Notes: a model not told the origin generated them from the letters alone. A stretch of 64,000 nt of DNA from Malania oleifera (GCF_029873635.1 NC_080420.1:27829032-27893031), one strand, 5' to 3'. Positions 31,721-44,526 are shown, numbered from the stretch's first letter. Numbers and translations are program-made.

Positions 31721-32099
31721 TATCAACAATTCATCTTTGAGATGGCAAAAGAATTTGTTCACGTTGAGTTACATCATTGGCCCCAAGAAAGTAATCAGAT
31801 TTCTAATGCCCTGGAAACATTAGCTACGTTATTCAAAGTAGAACCAAGGATAGAGATCGAACCAGTTCATATAATAATACAGAAAGAGTCGAAATAATGT
31901 GTAGTGACAGAAGAGATTGATGGGAAATTGTGGTTCTATGACATAAAGCAATACATTCACAAACAGGAATATCCCATAAGGGCCTCATAAAATGACCGAA
32001 GGACAGTTCAGAGGTTAGCCATAGGATTTTTCTTGGATGAAGTGGTACTTTATAAAAAGAACCATGTATAACACTTTTACAGTGTGTTAAGTCAAAGGA

Positions 32100-33160
32100 G
32101 GCACAACAAATTATACGGAAGATCCATGAAGGGGTTCGTGGTACACATGCGGGGGGTCATTCGCTGGCTCAGAAAATTTTAAAATGTGGATACTATTGGA
32201 TGACCATGGAAAGAGACTGCATAAGCTATGCCAAGAAGTGTCATAAATGTCAAATTTACAAAGATCGTATGTAAGTCCCACCATTTCAACTCGACGTGTT
32301 ATCCACACCCTAGCCCTTTTCAGCCCTTTTCAGCCTAGGGCATGGACATGATTTGAGCAATAACCCCAAAGGCAAGTAATGGAGATCAATTCATTTTTAT
32401 GGCCATTGACTATTTCACAAAGTGGGTGGAGGCGGCTTCCAATGCCAGTGTTACTCAAAATGTGATTTGTCGTTTTATTTGGAGGGAAATAATTTGCAGC
32501 CATGGGATCCTCGAAAGGATAATATAAGACAATGCCAAGAATTTGAACAATGAGGTAATGAAAAATTTGTGCACTCAGTCCAAAATCAGACATCATAATT
32601 CAGCTCCTTACCAGCCTCAAATGAACGACACGGTGGAAACAACTAATAAGAATATTAAAAATATTCTGGAGAAAATGATCAACACTTATTGGCATGAGAA
32701 GTTGCCTTTTGCCTTGTTGGTGTACTGAGCAACCATCCGTACTTCTACTGAGGCAACTCCTTATTCACTGTTTTATGGAATGGAGGTAGTCATTCCAGTG
32801 GAGGTCGAGATACCATCTTTATGGGTCTTGAAAGGGGTAGAATTAGAAGCTGAATGGATAAAGGCGAGGTATGATCAGCTAAATCTCATTGAGGAGAAAA
32901 TATTGACTGTTTTGGCCCACAGACAGCTTTTTCAGAGAATAATGATGAGTGCTTTCAAAAACAGGGTACGCCCTTGCCAATTCCAAGAAAGAAAGTTAGT
33001 CATGAAAAAGATATTGCCAATCCATAGTGACCCCCGAGGAAAATGGATCCCAAATTTTAAAGAGCCTTATGTTGTAAAGAAGGCCCTTTCAGGAGGAGCA
33101 TCACTGTTAGCTGATATGGACAAAAGGATCCATTACACCCTATCAATTCTAATGGTGTAA
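32100..33160 (+). pseudogene. pol: gypsy F integrase
   Basis: The zinc-binding domain is at about 32115-32275 (HEGVRGTHAGGH, then CHKC ligands). The catalytic core follows in broken frames: GMDMI (first Asp), AIDYFTKWVEAAS, SHGILERII and DNAKNLN (second Asp), and then an open frame 32543-32728 with HHNSAPYQPQMNDTVE (catalytic Glu, usual NGxVE changed to NDTVE). 32780-33160 gives PVEVEIPSLWVL, ARYDQLNLIEEK, RVRPCQFQERKLVMKKILP and GKWIPNFKEPYVVKKA, the C-terminal domain up to the natural stop at 33158. At least four stops or frameshifts. Confidence 0.9.
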
Positions 33161-35034
33161 AAAAATATTTTTTCTGAATACATTATGTGCCTCTCTATGA
33201 AATTAATAAAAATTGTACACTTTTTGCTCCAAAGTTGTGGTCAGTGCCTTATTGGGATTACAATTGTGCTCTAAATCAAATGATGGGTGGTCATATTTGG
33301 CCGACCAATGTACCCAAAAAGAACCAAATAATGCTTTGATACACCACTTGGTAACTTATTTGAGACCTCAAATTAAAACCACTTTTTCTTAAAGTCAAAT
33401 TACAAAAAATTTAACCTGGATTTTGGTTCTCAGTAAAGTCATTTGAGGCAATGATACTACCAGAGGGATGGCACACCATTCTTCTACAACCTGAAAAGAA
33501 AATTGAAAAGAAAAAAAAATCCCTTGCTAGCCATGTCGAGCCTAAAGAATTGCTTTCTTAAATATACCATCCAAGGATCACCCCAACATTGGGGCAATTT
33601 CAAGAAGAAACCCTAAATGAATCCAGAAGGATGAATGAACTAAACTCCCCTCACAAAAGAAAAATGCAAAAGGTATAGTAAAAGAGGGGTAGTGCAAAAG
33701 AAACGAAAAATAATCAAGGGCATACTTCATGAGTGATCCTTGGCGAATGTTACATTTGACAAAAGTAATGATTTTTTGGCCTTATTAAATCATTTTATTC
33801 TTTAGCCTATACCCCCGGCCTACATTACGGTCCAAATAAAAGTCTTGACTTGATTGGTATGTACCATTGTCTCAAATGAATTTTTAGACTCCATATTGAG
33901 TCACAACTATGTTGTGTCCTGATTCTAATAAGGTACATAGGTAGCTTGTTCAAATAACAAGTTTGGTCAACACTTTGCACTGCTTGGGACTCAAATGCCA
34001 TTCTATGATGGGATTTTTAAGCCTTAATGTCCCTTTTCTTTCGGCATCCTGTATCTTTAGCCTACATTTTGTCCTATGTCTCAAAGTCCACCGTGAGATC
34101 AGAACACAAATTAAAATACCCAACAAGATGCTTACCACTATTCAGGATAAAATGGTTGAAATGAGAACATCATTGGAGGATGACATCAAATTTACAGCAG
34201 AATTGGGTAGTAGATGAGAAAAATCAGTCAGTGTCATCAAGATGGAGGGAAATCTCGAGTTGGTCACCTATTGATTAGTTCTCTAAGTTAACATCGAAAT
34301 TTCATGGTATCTAAATACTGGTAAAGCACTTCCTATTAAAACAACATAGAAACCAAGTAAATTGACAGATTTGTGCATTTCATTTCCATACTTAAATGAG
34401 GTTGTATTCTTTAATTGCATATTTATTTCATTTAAATTCAAAATGATTTTAAACACTAAAAGCACAGTCCCACCATGGTCAGAAAAATTTAAAGAAACTT
34501 ATATTCAACCTTCACGAGATGAAAAAATCCAGCCGAATGGTGGAGTTGTAACTAGCATGAGGCAGATGACATGTCAAGTTATGAGTAAACTCTAAGGCCA
34601 TTCACATCAGATAGTGTGGATGGCGTTTCTTACTTAAGATTATTGGGGCATCATTGACGAATCATGAATTTCCTTTCCATATTTAAATTTGAGGAATGAC
34701 AAATGAAATGGAGATATGGCAAAGCTGGGTTTCAGAGTTCTGTCTGTTGGTTGGATAGGGCATTGACATATCTAAAGAGGGAAGTTCACGCATCATAATG
34801 CATTGCATGCATTGCATCAAATGTGATAAGAAGTCATTCACTTGCATTTGGTAAAAATCATAGCATGAGTAAAGTTAGGATGTGTCCTTATATCATGCAT
34901 CACCACATTCATATCATATAATTTTTCTTGTGTAAATAATGTTCATTCCTATTCTCACCCATCTAATTCATTATCTTCCATAAATCGGAATGGTTCGCAT
35001 TCTACATAGGGTATGGGGCATCCCAAATCCAATT
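33161..35034 (+). other. gypsy F 3' untranslated region, first part
   Basis: 1.9 kb without a credible gene, following directly on the integrase stop. Tat/Ogre elements have long 3' untranslated regions, so this belongs to F. The short open frames in it are not periodic or conserved in composition and are ignored. Confidence 0.6.
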
Positions 35035-36905
35035 TGTTGGCTTAACAAGGCTTATGAATCTTATTTTGATGACAACAAATCAAGGGAAGTTAACTTGTGT
35101 TGGACAAAGTGATAATGTCTCAAGAAACAAGCATATAAGTTCAAAGATCAAGCACCAGCCTTATCAAAGGAGAAAGCTTATACTTCAAAGACAATCAAAT
35201 GAAAGCTTACCAAATATTGAAGCTTGGATTTTAAAAGAGATTAAAGCTCAAATGAATATTAAAGCTTGGATTCAAAGATAGACAACACTAATAAAGTTTG
35301 AAGCATATTGAGACATGAAGTCAAGATGGACTCAAAGAAATGGAAAAAGCAAGAAGACTTAGTGCTTAAAGTGTTTACTTTTAAAAAGTCATATGTAAGT
35401 ACTTCATTCAATATCAATATGATTATATGAAGCTCTTTATGATACATTATTGACTCAGAGATCAATTTTTGAAAACCTTGGAAAATGATTTTTAAAGTTA
35501 CATATGAGTTTTTCAAAAATTAAGGATTCAAAGTATTGAAAATTTGAAAATTGTGAAAATTTGACAACTTAGTCGAAAGACCAAAAAGCCCAGTCAACTG
35601 ACAATTTTTCAACTTAATTGCTGCTCAAACAAAATGGACTCAGTCGATTAACTCAATCAACTGATCACAATCAGAATAGGCCCAATCGACTGACCCAGTT
35701 GACTGACCTACGGAAATTTTAAATTTCAAACAGCAACGAGAAATTTCTAAAAATAAGTTTTTGAATTCTAAATGTTGTAAAAACTTGGGAAACACACCAA
35801 GTAACGTGGGAAACGAGGAATTACTATCTAAAACTCTATAAATACTCCCTAAACCCAAGGATTTTTATATACCAAGCAATACAATCAGCATTCAAGCATT
35901 GATATTACAAATTCCTCTAAAGCCCTCTCTTGCTAAAATTCTTTCTGAAGAATACTACTGATATTCTTCTTATCAAAAGCCTACGGTTCTTGATTTGCTA
36001 CTGCATTTCTCAATTCTAAGAAAGAACCTTTGGTGATATTCATTCTTGAGCTTCATATTGTCTATTTGATATTTGATTTGAAGTATATTAGTGCTCTAAC
36101 TTGTACTAATCAGCTTTGTTTTAAGAGTGTCTTTGTACACCAAGAATTTGTTCTTGTTCTTGTAGTTATTTGACAGTTCAATTTTGGTTGGATCATTGTA
36201 CTGAGTATGGGGTATCGCTCAGAAAGGGGGCTCTACCCTAAATGTGGGATTGTAAAAGGTTTGTTCCACCCAGAAAGGAATGGTATAGTGGAATCCTTAG
36301 GTGGACATGCCTAAGGCGAGGACGTAGGCTGAGTATAAGATGAACCTTGTAAAAATCTCGGTCTCACTCTCTACCCTCTCTCTTTAAATTTCTACATATA
36401 TAAATTGTGTGGTGTGTATTTGAATGCAGGAAGCTAAAAGTTGAGATTGAGAAGACTTTTAATTTAGGGGAACACGTTGATTAATCTTTTGCGGAAACCT
36501 TAAAGAGAGTACATTGATTAATCATTTGCGAAAACCTTAGTTAAAAGGAAGCAAACAAAATTTTAAACAAGGTTTTAATCAAAATCAATGCAGGGCTTTC
36601 ATTCAAACTCTACGTTGAGTTTTTGCAAACACTGAATATTGCAAAGTGCTGCAGCTTATACATTGGTATTTTGATTGGTTGATTATGATTGTTTGGTTGG
36701 TTGATTAATTGATTGTTTGGTTGGTTGATTGTCATTGAATTATGTTGATATTGAATTTTGGGTTGATCAAATTAAGAATTAAATTTAAACAACTCTTGTG
36801 TGTTTGCTGAATTTACTAAAGATTGTGAATTTGTAAAAAAGACATAAAAGAAACTTTTAGAAACCCAATTCACCCCCTCCTCTTGGGACTATACCTTAGT
36901 TTTCA
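35035..36905 (+). repeat. Solo LTR L2 (copia family) in gypsy F
   Basis: 1871 bp, TGTTGGCTTAACAAGG to TTAGTTTTCA, with TATTTTGATGACAACAAA near the start and CACCCCCTCCTCTTGGGA near the end. TATA box TATAAATA at 35837-35844. Flanks are caatt (35030-35034) and caggt (36906-36910), matching at only three of five positions, so the TSD is decayed or the insertion involved a small rearrangement. Confidence 0.82.
35568..35708 (+). promoter_or_regulatory. U3 palindrome array of L2 (CAGTCGACTGA type)
   Basis: TTAGTCGAAAGACC, CAGTCAACTGAC, CAGTCGATTAAC, CAATCAACTGATC, CAATCGACTGACC and CAGTTGACTGACC in 140 bp; consensus core CAGTCGACTG is a perfect palindrome. It ends about 130 bp upstream of the TATA box. 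Confidence 0.68.
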
Positions 36906-36910
36906 CAGGT

Positions 36911-37264
36911 AGCTCCTTCCAAATTATTTTTTCTACTTTGGGTGGGGAATTAGTAGAAGTCCAAGTAGTCACTTTCAAGTTGCTTTAACTATCTTGTTAA
37001 CTCGAGTGGTCACACTCAAGTTTCTTTGGCTATATCGTTAATTCAAGTTATTCTAATTATCTCGAATGTTTGCAACAATTATAGTTCCCAAAATCTGAAT
37101 AGTTCCATTCAAGTTGTTTTGGCTATCTCGAATGTTTGTGGCAATTATAGTTCCCAAAATCTAAGTAGTCCCATTCAAGTTATTTTGACTACCTCAAATG
37201 ATCGTGGCATTTATAGTTCCCAGAATCTGAGTAGTCTCATTCAAGTTATCTCGACCATCTCGCT
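36911..37264 (+). repeat. 66-bp tandem repeats in the F 3' untranslated region
   Basis: ATTCAAGTT recurs at 37041, 37107, 37173 and 37239, a constant 66-bp step; units also share TATAGTTCCCAAAATCT. Because 66 is divisible by three, the array yields a periodic open frame (37026-37298, SSQNLSS repeats) that is a by-product, not a gene. Cut at 37264 by LTR L. Confidence 0.85.
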
Positions 37265-38975
37265 TGAAATTAAATATGTATTTCCAAAAGGGGGGTGAAT
37301 TGGGTAATTAAAAATTTCTTAACATAATTTTAGTTTACTTTAATCATTTTTAATTTAAATCACCACAACCACACAATCACAATAAACTAATCAGCAACAG
37401 TACTATACTAATCGACAATCCTAGATATGAATATAAAAGCTAAAATTATAACCCAAACTCAAACTTCAGGTATTCCACTATTTAGTTCTTAATTCTAGCA
37501 ACAATTAACAATTTTCTCACGACACAAATTCAGTAAATCAATTGAATAACTTTTATACCTATGCTTCAATTAAGCATTCATTCACAATAACTTTATCTCA
37601 GCAATTTTATACCTGAATTCAGAGATTAATTCTTATCTGAATTTTTTTAATCCGACAACATAAATCAACATTCAAGATAATAACTTGGTTCAATCACAAT
37701 CAAATCCCAATATTCTACAAGTTCCCAATGAATTTAAAAACATACACGCAAATTATAACTTGCAAGAATTAAAGAGATAGGGAAGAAGAAAACTGAGCAA
37801 AGTTTTTTTACGAGGTTTGGCCAATAGCCTACATCCTTACCTCAAGCAACCCGCTTTGATGATTTCCTTTCCCACTTCGTTAACCAGGTGAAGCACCCCT
37901 CTCTCCCTTCAAGGTGGAAATCCCTCTCTAACAAGAACAACCCTCTCGCTAGGTAACGATTCAACAACCTAAACCGTCAATAACAAAACCAGCAATACAA
38001 GTTTGCAAAATTTGTACACATTATAGCACAATATACTTCAATAAACCAAAAAAGAGATGAAGCTCACGAAGATATTAACAATATTATGATTGTAGAGTGT
38101 GGATTTCAGAAAATCAAATCATAATTTTTCTAGGTTTTCAGCAAGAACTCACAACAACCTTTTCAGAAAGAATTTCAGTAGTATAACACGAATTTAGAAT
38201 TGTATGTGAGTATTAGTTAACCTAATTTTCAAAAAGATTAACTTTATATAAAGTAGAGACAATAGTTATCATTTTCCCCAAGTTTGCTTCAAGTTTGGAA
38301 ACCCAATTGTTCAAATTTAGAAACAAAATCCGCACTATTATAAGTTTAAAACATCGACATCAGTCGTCTGATCCATAAGGTCAGTCGCCTGAGCTTCTTT
38401 AACAATAATGCATAAGAACAGTCAGTAACAAGTCAGTCGCCTAACCTCGACGGTTTAGTTGCCTGATCTCATTCTATTCTTTTATTAACAAAGTCAGTAG
38501 CATATCAATCGCCTGATGCAAAGTCATCAGTCACCTGACCACTAACTACTTAGTGTTTTTCAAATTCCTAATTCCAAAACTTAAATTTGTAAATTGGAAA
38601 ACTTATTTTAGAATTTATGAAAATATTGTTCATGTTTTAAAATAGGTCTCTAACTCCAGAATGAATCCTAAGAGCTTCAACTTCAATATTGAGTATAGAA
38701 GTACTTACATGAGATTTAACAAGATAAAACTATCTAAGTTCCTAAGTCTTCATGTTGTAAAGCTTTCAATATCCATATGAGCTTTGATCAATACTTCAAT
38801 ATTCTTCATGTTCCTTATGACTTGTAGCTTTAAGTCTAAGCTTCAACATATCACTTCAAGTAGAATCACTTGACTTCATTAAACACTTGAGTCCTGAAAC
38901 TTAACTTAAAAACACATTAAGTAACCTTGATTAATTGTAATCATCAAAACGAGATTAAGCCTTGTTAGGCCAACA
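37265..38975 (-). repeat. Solo LTR L (copia family, minus strand)
   Basis: 1711 bp on the minus strand from TGTTGGCCTAACAAGGC at 38975 to 37265. TATA-like CTTTATATAAAG at 38242-38253. Flanks tcgct (37260-37264) and tcatt (38976-38980) agree at three of five positions; the two differences are transitions, one at a CG site. F tandem repeats continue on both sides, which confirms the insertion. Confidence 0.82.
38359..38540 (-). promoter_or_regulatory. U3 palindrome array of L (CAGTCGCCTGA type)
   Basis: CATCAGTCGTCTGATC, GTCAGTCGCCTGAGC, GTCAGTCGCCTAACC, TTAGTTGCCTGATC, ATCAATCGCCTGATG and ATCAGTCACCTGACC in 180 bp, upstream (element sense) of the TATA-like box by about 110 bp. Confidence 0.65.
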
Positions 38976-39430
38976 TCATTAACTTGGGGGGGGGGGCATA
39001 TTCAAGTTATTATGCCTATCTTATTCATTTGATTAAGCCTCATTCAAGTTGTCTATGTCATGTCATTGACACTTGTGGCCATTCAAGTTGCACTAACTAC
39101 TAACACTCTAAGATACCCTGGCTATTTCTCCAAATAGTCACATTCAAGTTGTACTAACTACTAACACTCCAAGATGCCTTGGCTATTTCTCCAAAGAGTC
39201 ACATTCAAGTTGTACTAACTACTAATACTCCAAGATGCCCTAGCTCTATTTCTCTAAATAGTCATATTCAATATTAACTAACCACAAACATACACTCCAA
39301 GTTGCTCTGACTATTTCTCGAAATAGTCACTAACTACAAGCAATCCAAGCTGCCTTGGTTGTCCTTCAACATAGTCACATTCAGGCTGCACTAACCACTA
39401 CCACTTCAAAGGCATGTGATTTAGTGCCTA
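38976..39430 (+). repeat. 61-bp tandem repeats in the F 3' untranslated region
   Basis: ATTCAAGTTG recurs at 39081, 39142 and 39203 (61-bp step), then a 63-bp step and further decayed copies. Units read GTCACATTCAAGTTGxACTAACTACTAACACTCCAAGATGCC...in part. They share the ATTCAAGTT core with the 66-bp units left of LTR L but differ in the rest, so the array was heterogeneous before L inserted. Confidence 0.82.
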
Positions 39431-39615
39431 AACTTGAGCAATCGTTGTCGAGTCAACCTGGAAGTCCATGCAAATCCACACATCTTTTTTCCTTTGTTAT
39501 ATAAGGCCTAGTCCAAAATCTGTTTCTTTTGTCCTCATAGATTTGTTTTTTAAAAGATAACATAAGATGACTCTTATTGTCATCTTAAAGCAGCAAACCT
39601 ATACAGAAGGGCTGT
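39431..39615 (+). other. F spacer before its 3' LTR
   Basis: No gene. The stretch before the LTR ends CAGAAGGGCTGT, a weak purine-rich candidate for the polypurine tract. Confidence 0.45.
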
Positions 39616-40600
39616 TGTAGACACCCTATTTTAATAGGGGCCCCATATAACAAAATTTTCCTTTATTTCATTATCCATTGAGTATAACAAAAATGCCAAA
39701 TATAAGGGAATACATAAAATGCAGGGAAACGTTAGGAAATACATGGAAATATAGGGAAATATGGGTAGATATAGGGGAATATAGGAGAACGTACAAACGA
39801 TATTCGGAGGACCTCCGTTGGCACCTACACACACACACAAAGAAAAGTCAGACAAAATCAAGCAATAAAAAGGAGATACTTCTTTTTGTAAAATGGGTTG
39901 ATTATGTAATAAATTGAAGGATTTGTTTCTTTAAAATGAATGATTTGCAATAAAGAAGCTTGACTTGTTTCCCAGTCTCATTACTCAGCTAGGAACCCAT
40001 ATAGAAAGAAATCCACTTAGAGAATTCGATTTCAATGAGTCGTGGCCACAGAAGGGAAATTTCTATAAGAAGGAAGGCATGCGCATGGGATAGGATATAA
40101 GGAAGTGGCAATAAGGGAAGGTTTAATTTGTTACCTAAGCTGATCGAGGCCCTAACCCCGTAAATAAGGGCCTTTGCAAGGGGAGAAAGACACAAAAAAT
40201 AATAGAGAAAATAGAAGAAAAGAGTGAGAGACATGCGATATTAAGAGTAGAGTGAGAGATCTTAGTTAAAAGAATGGCAGTATTGTATCCTTCCTATAAC
40301 AAGGAAAGGGTCAAAACCGAAGAACTCATAGCCTGAAGGGTTCTTACAACCAAAGGAGAGTCAGAGCCGGAAAACCCATAGCTAGAAGGGTTCCCACAAC
40401 CAAAGAAGGGAAAGGCCGAGGACCTGAGCATGTCCTAGACACTAGAAAAGGAGCAACCAAAAGGGTAGAAAGTGGGAAAAGAAGAACCAAAAGATTGGAA
40501 GACCCAATGTGAGTTTTGGTTCATATTAGCTTTGCTTCCATGGTCATAATTTCAATATATCTATTCAGTAAAGATAGCAGGAAGTACCTCCCATGCAACT
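39616..40600 (+). repeat. 3' LTR of gypsy F, first part
   Basis: Starts TGTAGACACCC like E, then diverges from E. It holds a GGAAATA-rich run (39700-39795), a short AC microsatellite (39826-39840) and two copies of a 65-bp block with AACCCATAGCxxGAAGGGTTC (40325-40420). It is interrupted at 40600 by copia J and resumes near 45099. Confidence 0.72.
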
Positions 40601-41069
40601 TGAAATTAGGATAGCTTCCCAAGAGGGAGGTGAATTGGGAATTTAAAAATTTTCTTTTCAATTCCTTTTAAGAATACTTAATTTCTTTTATTGTTTAACC
40701 AATTCTTTTACTTGTTTGTTTAATTTGTCAAACACACAATAACTTGGTTTCTTTTATACAATCAACAACACAAGCACTTAAACAACTAAATCACCGATCA
40801 ACCTTTCAATCAACCACACTATCCAAACTAATCAAACATAATTTGAAAGCAAACAACCAAACCAAAATTAAGATATACAGTAGTAAGAAATTAGGATGGT
40901 TGTTTGTTTATGTATGTCTTATAAATATGAATCAAGCCCTGTAGTTGAATGAAATGCTTGTTAAAATAAATTTGCTTTTTTTTATATGATTTACAACCAC
41001 ACATCCACACTCTTCCCAAAATTTAGAAATCAAGTAAACTCTTAGTTAATTTTCTTTGGGTGTTTTAAA
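40601..41069 (-). repeat. Truncated 3' LTR of J
   Basis: 469 bp equivalent to 42935-43392 of the 5' LTR. A 66-codon frame at 40744-40944 is repeated without any amino-acid change at 43077-43277, which shows how similar the two copies are; it is LTR sequence on the antisense strand, not a gene. Confidence 0.9.
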
Positions 41070-41104
41070 CGGAGTGGTCCTAAAGCAAACCTACAAGAAA
41101 TGAT

Positions 41105-42877
41105 TCAAGTTGTTACTTTTGGAACCCAAACCTTCTTAATTTTCTTTAAATTTTGTCTATTTTTAGCATTTATCTTCCACCCATCTTTTACTTTTGTATA
41201 CTTTTTCTTAAGTGGACAATTAAACATTATGTGTCCTTTCTTTTTGCACATGTAGCATGTGGTGTGCTCATGAATATTTGTTGACGAAGTACTTGCATAA
41301 TATTTAGATTGATTTACAAAATATCCTATATACAAGTTTTTCTTTCTTTTGTTTGAGGCTCCATTATAACCAATTCCTTCTTTGTTGTTTGTCATCCTTT
41401 GTTATCCTACCATCTTTTCAAAGTTATCCTTACCTTTGGTAAAGTTATAGATGACCTTTTCTTTCTCTTGAATTTGATTTTTGAGATCATTTATTTCTTG
41501 CATAATCTTGTTATCTTCATTCACTTGAGACTCAACTAATTTTTTAGATAAGTTATCTACTTTCTTCTCAAGTTCTTCAATCTTTAAATCTTTTTCTTCT
41601 TCAACAAGTTTTGCAGATTCAAGTTGTTTTTTAAGTGCCTCGTTTTGTTGTTTCAAGCTAATGTTCCTTTTTGAGACTTTAATAAACTTGTTATGTAAAA
41701 AGAGTAATTCATTTTGAAGTCCTTTGTAAGAGGACATACTTTCACATGAATTACTACAAGATTCATTACACGAATCTTCAGAGAGGGAATAATAAAAGTT
41801 CACCTCTTCGTTATGCGCCATGAAGCACATATTTGCTATTTCTCGATCACTTGGTTCACTTTCTGATTCACTCGAACTAGTGTCATCCCAAGTTGCCTTC
41901 ATTGCAGGCTTCTTTTTCTTCTTGTCCTTCTTGAGTTGTGGGCATTCCGGTTTGATGTGCCCGACCTTTTTACAATGATAGCAAGTGGGAGGATCATTTT
42001 TGTTTTTGTTTTCTTTTTTATTACTTTCTCCTTTTTCAGCTTTTGATCCATTAAATTTTCTAGTGAATTTTTTGTTTCTCCTTAAGAATTTTCCTAGTCT
42101 TTTAGTTATAAGTGCTAAGTCCTCATCTTCTAATTCACTAGATTCAGTATCTTCCTCACTTGAATATTCTTTCAAAGCTTTTAGAGCTATAGACTTCTTA
42201 TTTTTGTTTTCAGTACTTCTTTCATTCAACATCATTTCATAAGTTAAAAGAGATCCTATGAGTTCATCTAAGGAAGTTGTTTTAAGATTTCTTCCTTCTG
42301 TAATGGCTGTGGCTTTTGGTTCCCAAATAGGTGGAAGTGCTCTTAGAATTTTACGAATCATCTCATGGGTGGAATAAGTTTTTCCTAAGGCACTTAATGA
42401 GTTTATGATATGGGTGAACCTAGTGTACATACTTGTTATACTTCCATCGGAGTTCATCCTAAAGGCTTCATATTCACTAGTTAACATATCAATTCTACTT
42501 TCCCTAACATCTACTATGCCTTCATAGGTTACTTCTAATTTATCCCAAATCTCTTTGGCTGTTTTACATGTCTTTACTCTATTGAACTCATTTGCATCAA
42601 GTGCACAGTATAAAGCGTTTATTGCACTTGAGTTAATTTGCAACATTTTATAATCTGAATCATTTAGTTCTTTATCTTCTTTAGGTACCTCTTTTTCATC
42701 AAGTAGTTTAGTGGGGATTAGATTTCCATTTTTTACAACGTTCCATGCCTTCCAGTCCATTGTTTGAAGATAGATTCTCATTCGTTGCTTCCAGAAGGTG
42801 TAATTTATTCCACAAAAAATAGGTGGCCTAGTTGAGGATTGACCCTCACCAAAGGGAGCTACTCTTATTTGTGCCAT
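41105..42877 (-). CDS. gag: Gag of copia J, one nonsense codon
   Basis: Best-preserved gene in the window. ATG at 42877 (MAQIRVAPFGEGQSSTRPP) opens 491 codons to a TAA at 41402-41404; the same frame then runs on to 41105. Elements C and D have a Ser TCA at the TAA position, so this is a single C-to-A nonsense change. Layout: N-terminal CGINYTFWKQRM (about residues 23-34), UBN2-like capsid region (about 60-210), Lys-rich linker, CCHC knuckle CYHCKKVGHIKPEC (299-312), Ser/Glu-rich stretch, a coiled coil with heptad Leu/Lys/Glu (about 385-480), and after the TAA the second knuckle CYMCKKKGHIMFNC (41216-41257) and KKVWVPKVTT. Gag packages RNA into particles. It may still produce a truncated Gag lacking the second knuckle. 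Confidence 0.92.
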
Positions 42878-42920
42878 TTAGATCTTTATATAGCTACTTG
42901 TTAGGTTTTGCTATAATCAG

Positions 42921-42932
42921 GCTCTGATACCA
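42921..42932 (-). other. Primer binding site of J (tRNA-iMet)
   Basis: Minus strand TGGTATCAGAGC, two bases after the LTR end; intact match to the initiator-Met tRNA 3' end, continuing CTG. Confidence 0.9.
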
Positions 42933-44164
42933 ATTGAAATTAGGATAGCTTCCCAAGAGGGGGTGAATTGGGAATTTAAAAATTTTCTTTTCAATTCCTT
43001 TTAAGAATACTTAACATCTTTTATTGTTTAACCAATTCTTTTACTTGTTTGTTTAATTTGTCAAACACACAATAACTTGGTTTCTTTTATACAATCAACA
43101 ACACAAGCACTTAAACAACTAAATCACCGATCAACCTTTCAATCAACCACACTATCCAAACTAATCAAACACAATTTGAAAGCAAACAACCAAACCAAAA
43201 TTAAGATATACAGTAGTAAGAAATTAGGATGGTTGTTTGTTTATGTATGTCTTATAAATATGAATCAAGCCCTGTAGTTGAATGAAATGCTTGTTAAAAT
43301 AAATTTGCTTTTTTTTATATGATTTACATCTACACTCTTCCCAAAATTCAGAATTCAAGTAAACTCTTAGTTAATTTTCTTTGGGTGTTTTAACCAAGTA
43401 ACGTACTCCCGTATGGTTTCCGCAAAGTATGGTTTATCCAACGTACTCCCTTTTGGTTTCCGCAACCCAAATCAAAATTAAACTTTAAGTTTGTCTGATT
43501 TCCAAATATATGTAGTATATATGATTTCAAATTTAAACCATCCACACAATATAAATATGCTAAAAATAAAGAGTAAGGGAAAGAGAGAGTGAGACAAGGA
43601 TTTTACGAGGTTCGGCTTCAACACAACCTACGTCCTCGCCTTTGGCAAAACCACCAAAGGATTTACTAAACCTGTTCCTTTACCGGGTGGAACAATACCT
43701 TTACACACTCCTTCAGAAGGTTAGAGCAGCACCTCTCTAAGCAATAATCCCTCGCCTGGCCAATGATCCAGCAAACCTGGAATCATTACAATCTGCAAGA
43801 ATATAATATAAATTCTGCGTACAAAAAAATACTCTCAAAATTTATAACAGGTTGTACAAATTGAGATGCAAATTGTACTTCAAAAACCCAAAGCAAAATA
43901 GAATATATGAAGCTCTAAAGTTTTTAGAAGTCACCAATGGTTCGTTTAAAAGAGAAATGGAATTGCAACTCGGAAACGAACTTTGATATTTTTAATCTAC
44001 CAAAATTTTAGAATTCCTCTCTAGCAAAAGATGTGAGCAAAGAAGAACTTCAGAAGAATTTCAGCACAAGATGAATTTCAAATTTTGTTTGATTTCTCTC
44101 TTTTCTTGTGTTTTCTCTATCATGTTTTTTTCATTATCCAAAGAGGTATTTATAGGCAATTTAA

Positions 44165-44490
44165 AAGATCAACTTCCACATCAAATTAGGTAAACTTTGA
44201 AAAAACATTAATTTGTTGACTAAATTTTGAGTTTCAAAATTTTGAAAGATCAACATTCACATCAAATTAGGTAAACTTTGAAAAAACATTAAATTGTTGA
44301 TTAAATTTTGAAATTCAAAACTTTAAAAGATGTTGTCCATATCAAATTAGGTAAACTTTGAAAAAACATTAAATTGTTAATTTAAATTTTGAAATTCAAA
44401 ACTTTGAAAGATATTGTCCATATCAAATTAGGTAAACTTTGAAAAAAACATTAAATTATTGATTAAATTTTGAAATTCAAAATTATAAAA
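44165..44490 (-). repeat. 80-bp tandem repeat x4 in the U3 of J
   Basis: TCAAATTAGG recurs at 44181, 44262, 44342 and 44423. Each unit holds ATCAAATTAGGTAAACTTTG, a run of A then CATTAAATTGTTGA, and TTTTGAAATTCAAAA. It pushes the palindrome array about 240 bp further from the TATA box than in other families. Confidence 0.9.
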
Positions 44491-44526
44491 GAAGCTTACT
44501 GTTAAGATCTAAAATTTGCTCCACGT

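Noticed and set aside
36901-36912. Perfect TSD for solo LTR L2
   Set aside because: Flanks caatt and caggt agree at only three of five bases; reported as unresolved.
37026-37298. 90-codon ORF with SSQNLSS repeats
   Set aside because: Produced by 66-bp tandem units whose length is divisible by three; it is 3' UTR sequence of gypsy F.
40744-40944. 66-codon ORF repeated identically at 43077-43277
   Set aside because: Same protein because both are copies of the J LTR, read antisense. Not a gene family.
42918-42934. tRNA gene fragment
   Set aside because: Only about 12 bases match the initiator-Met tRNA 3' end; this is the copia primer binding site.
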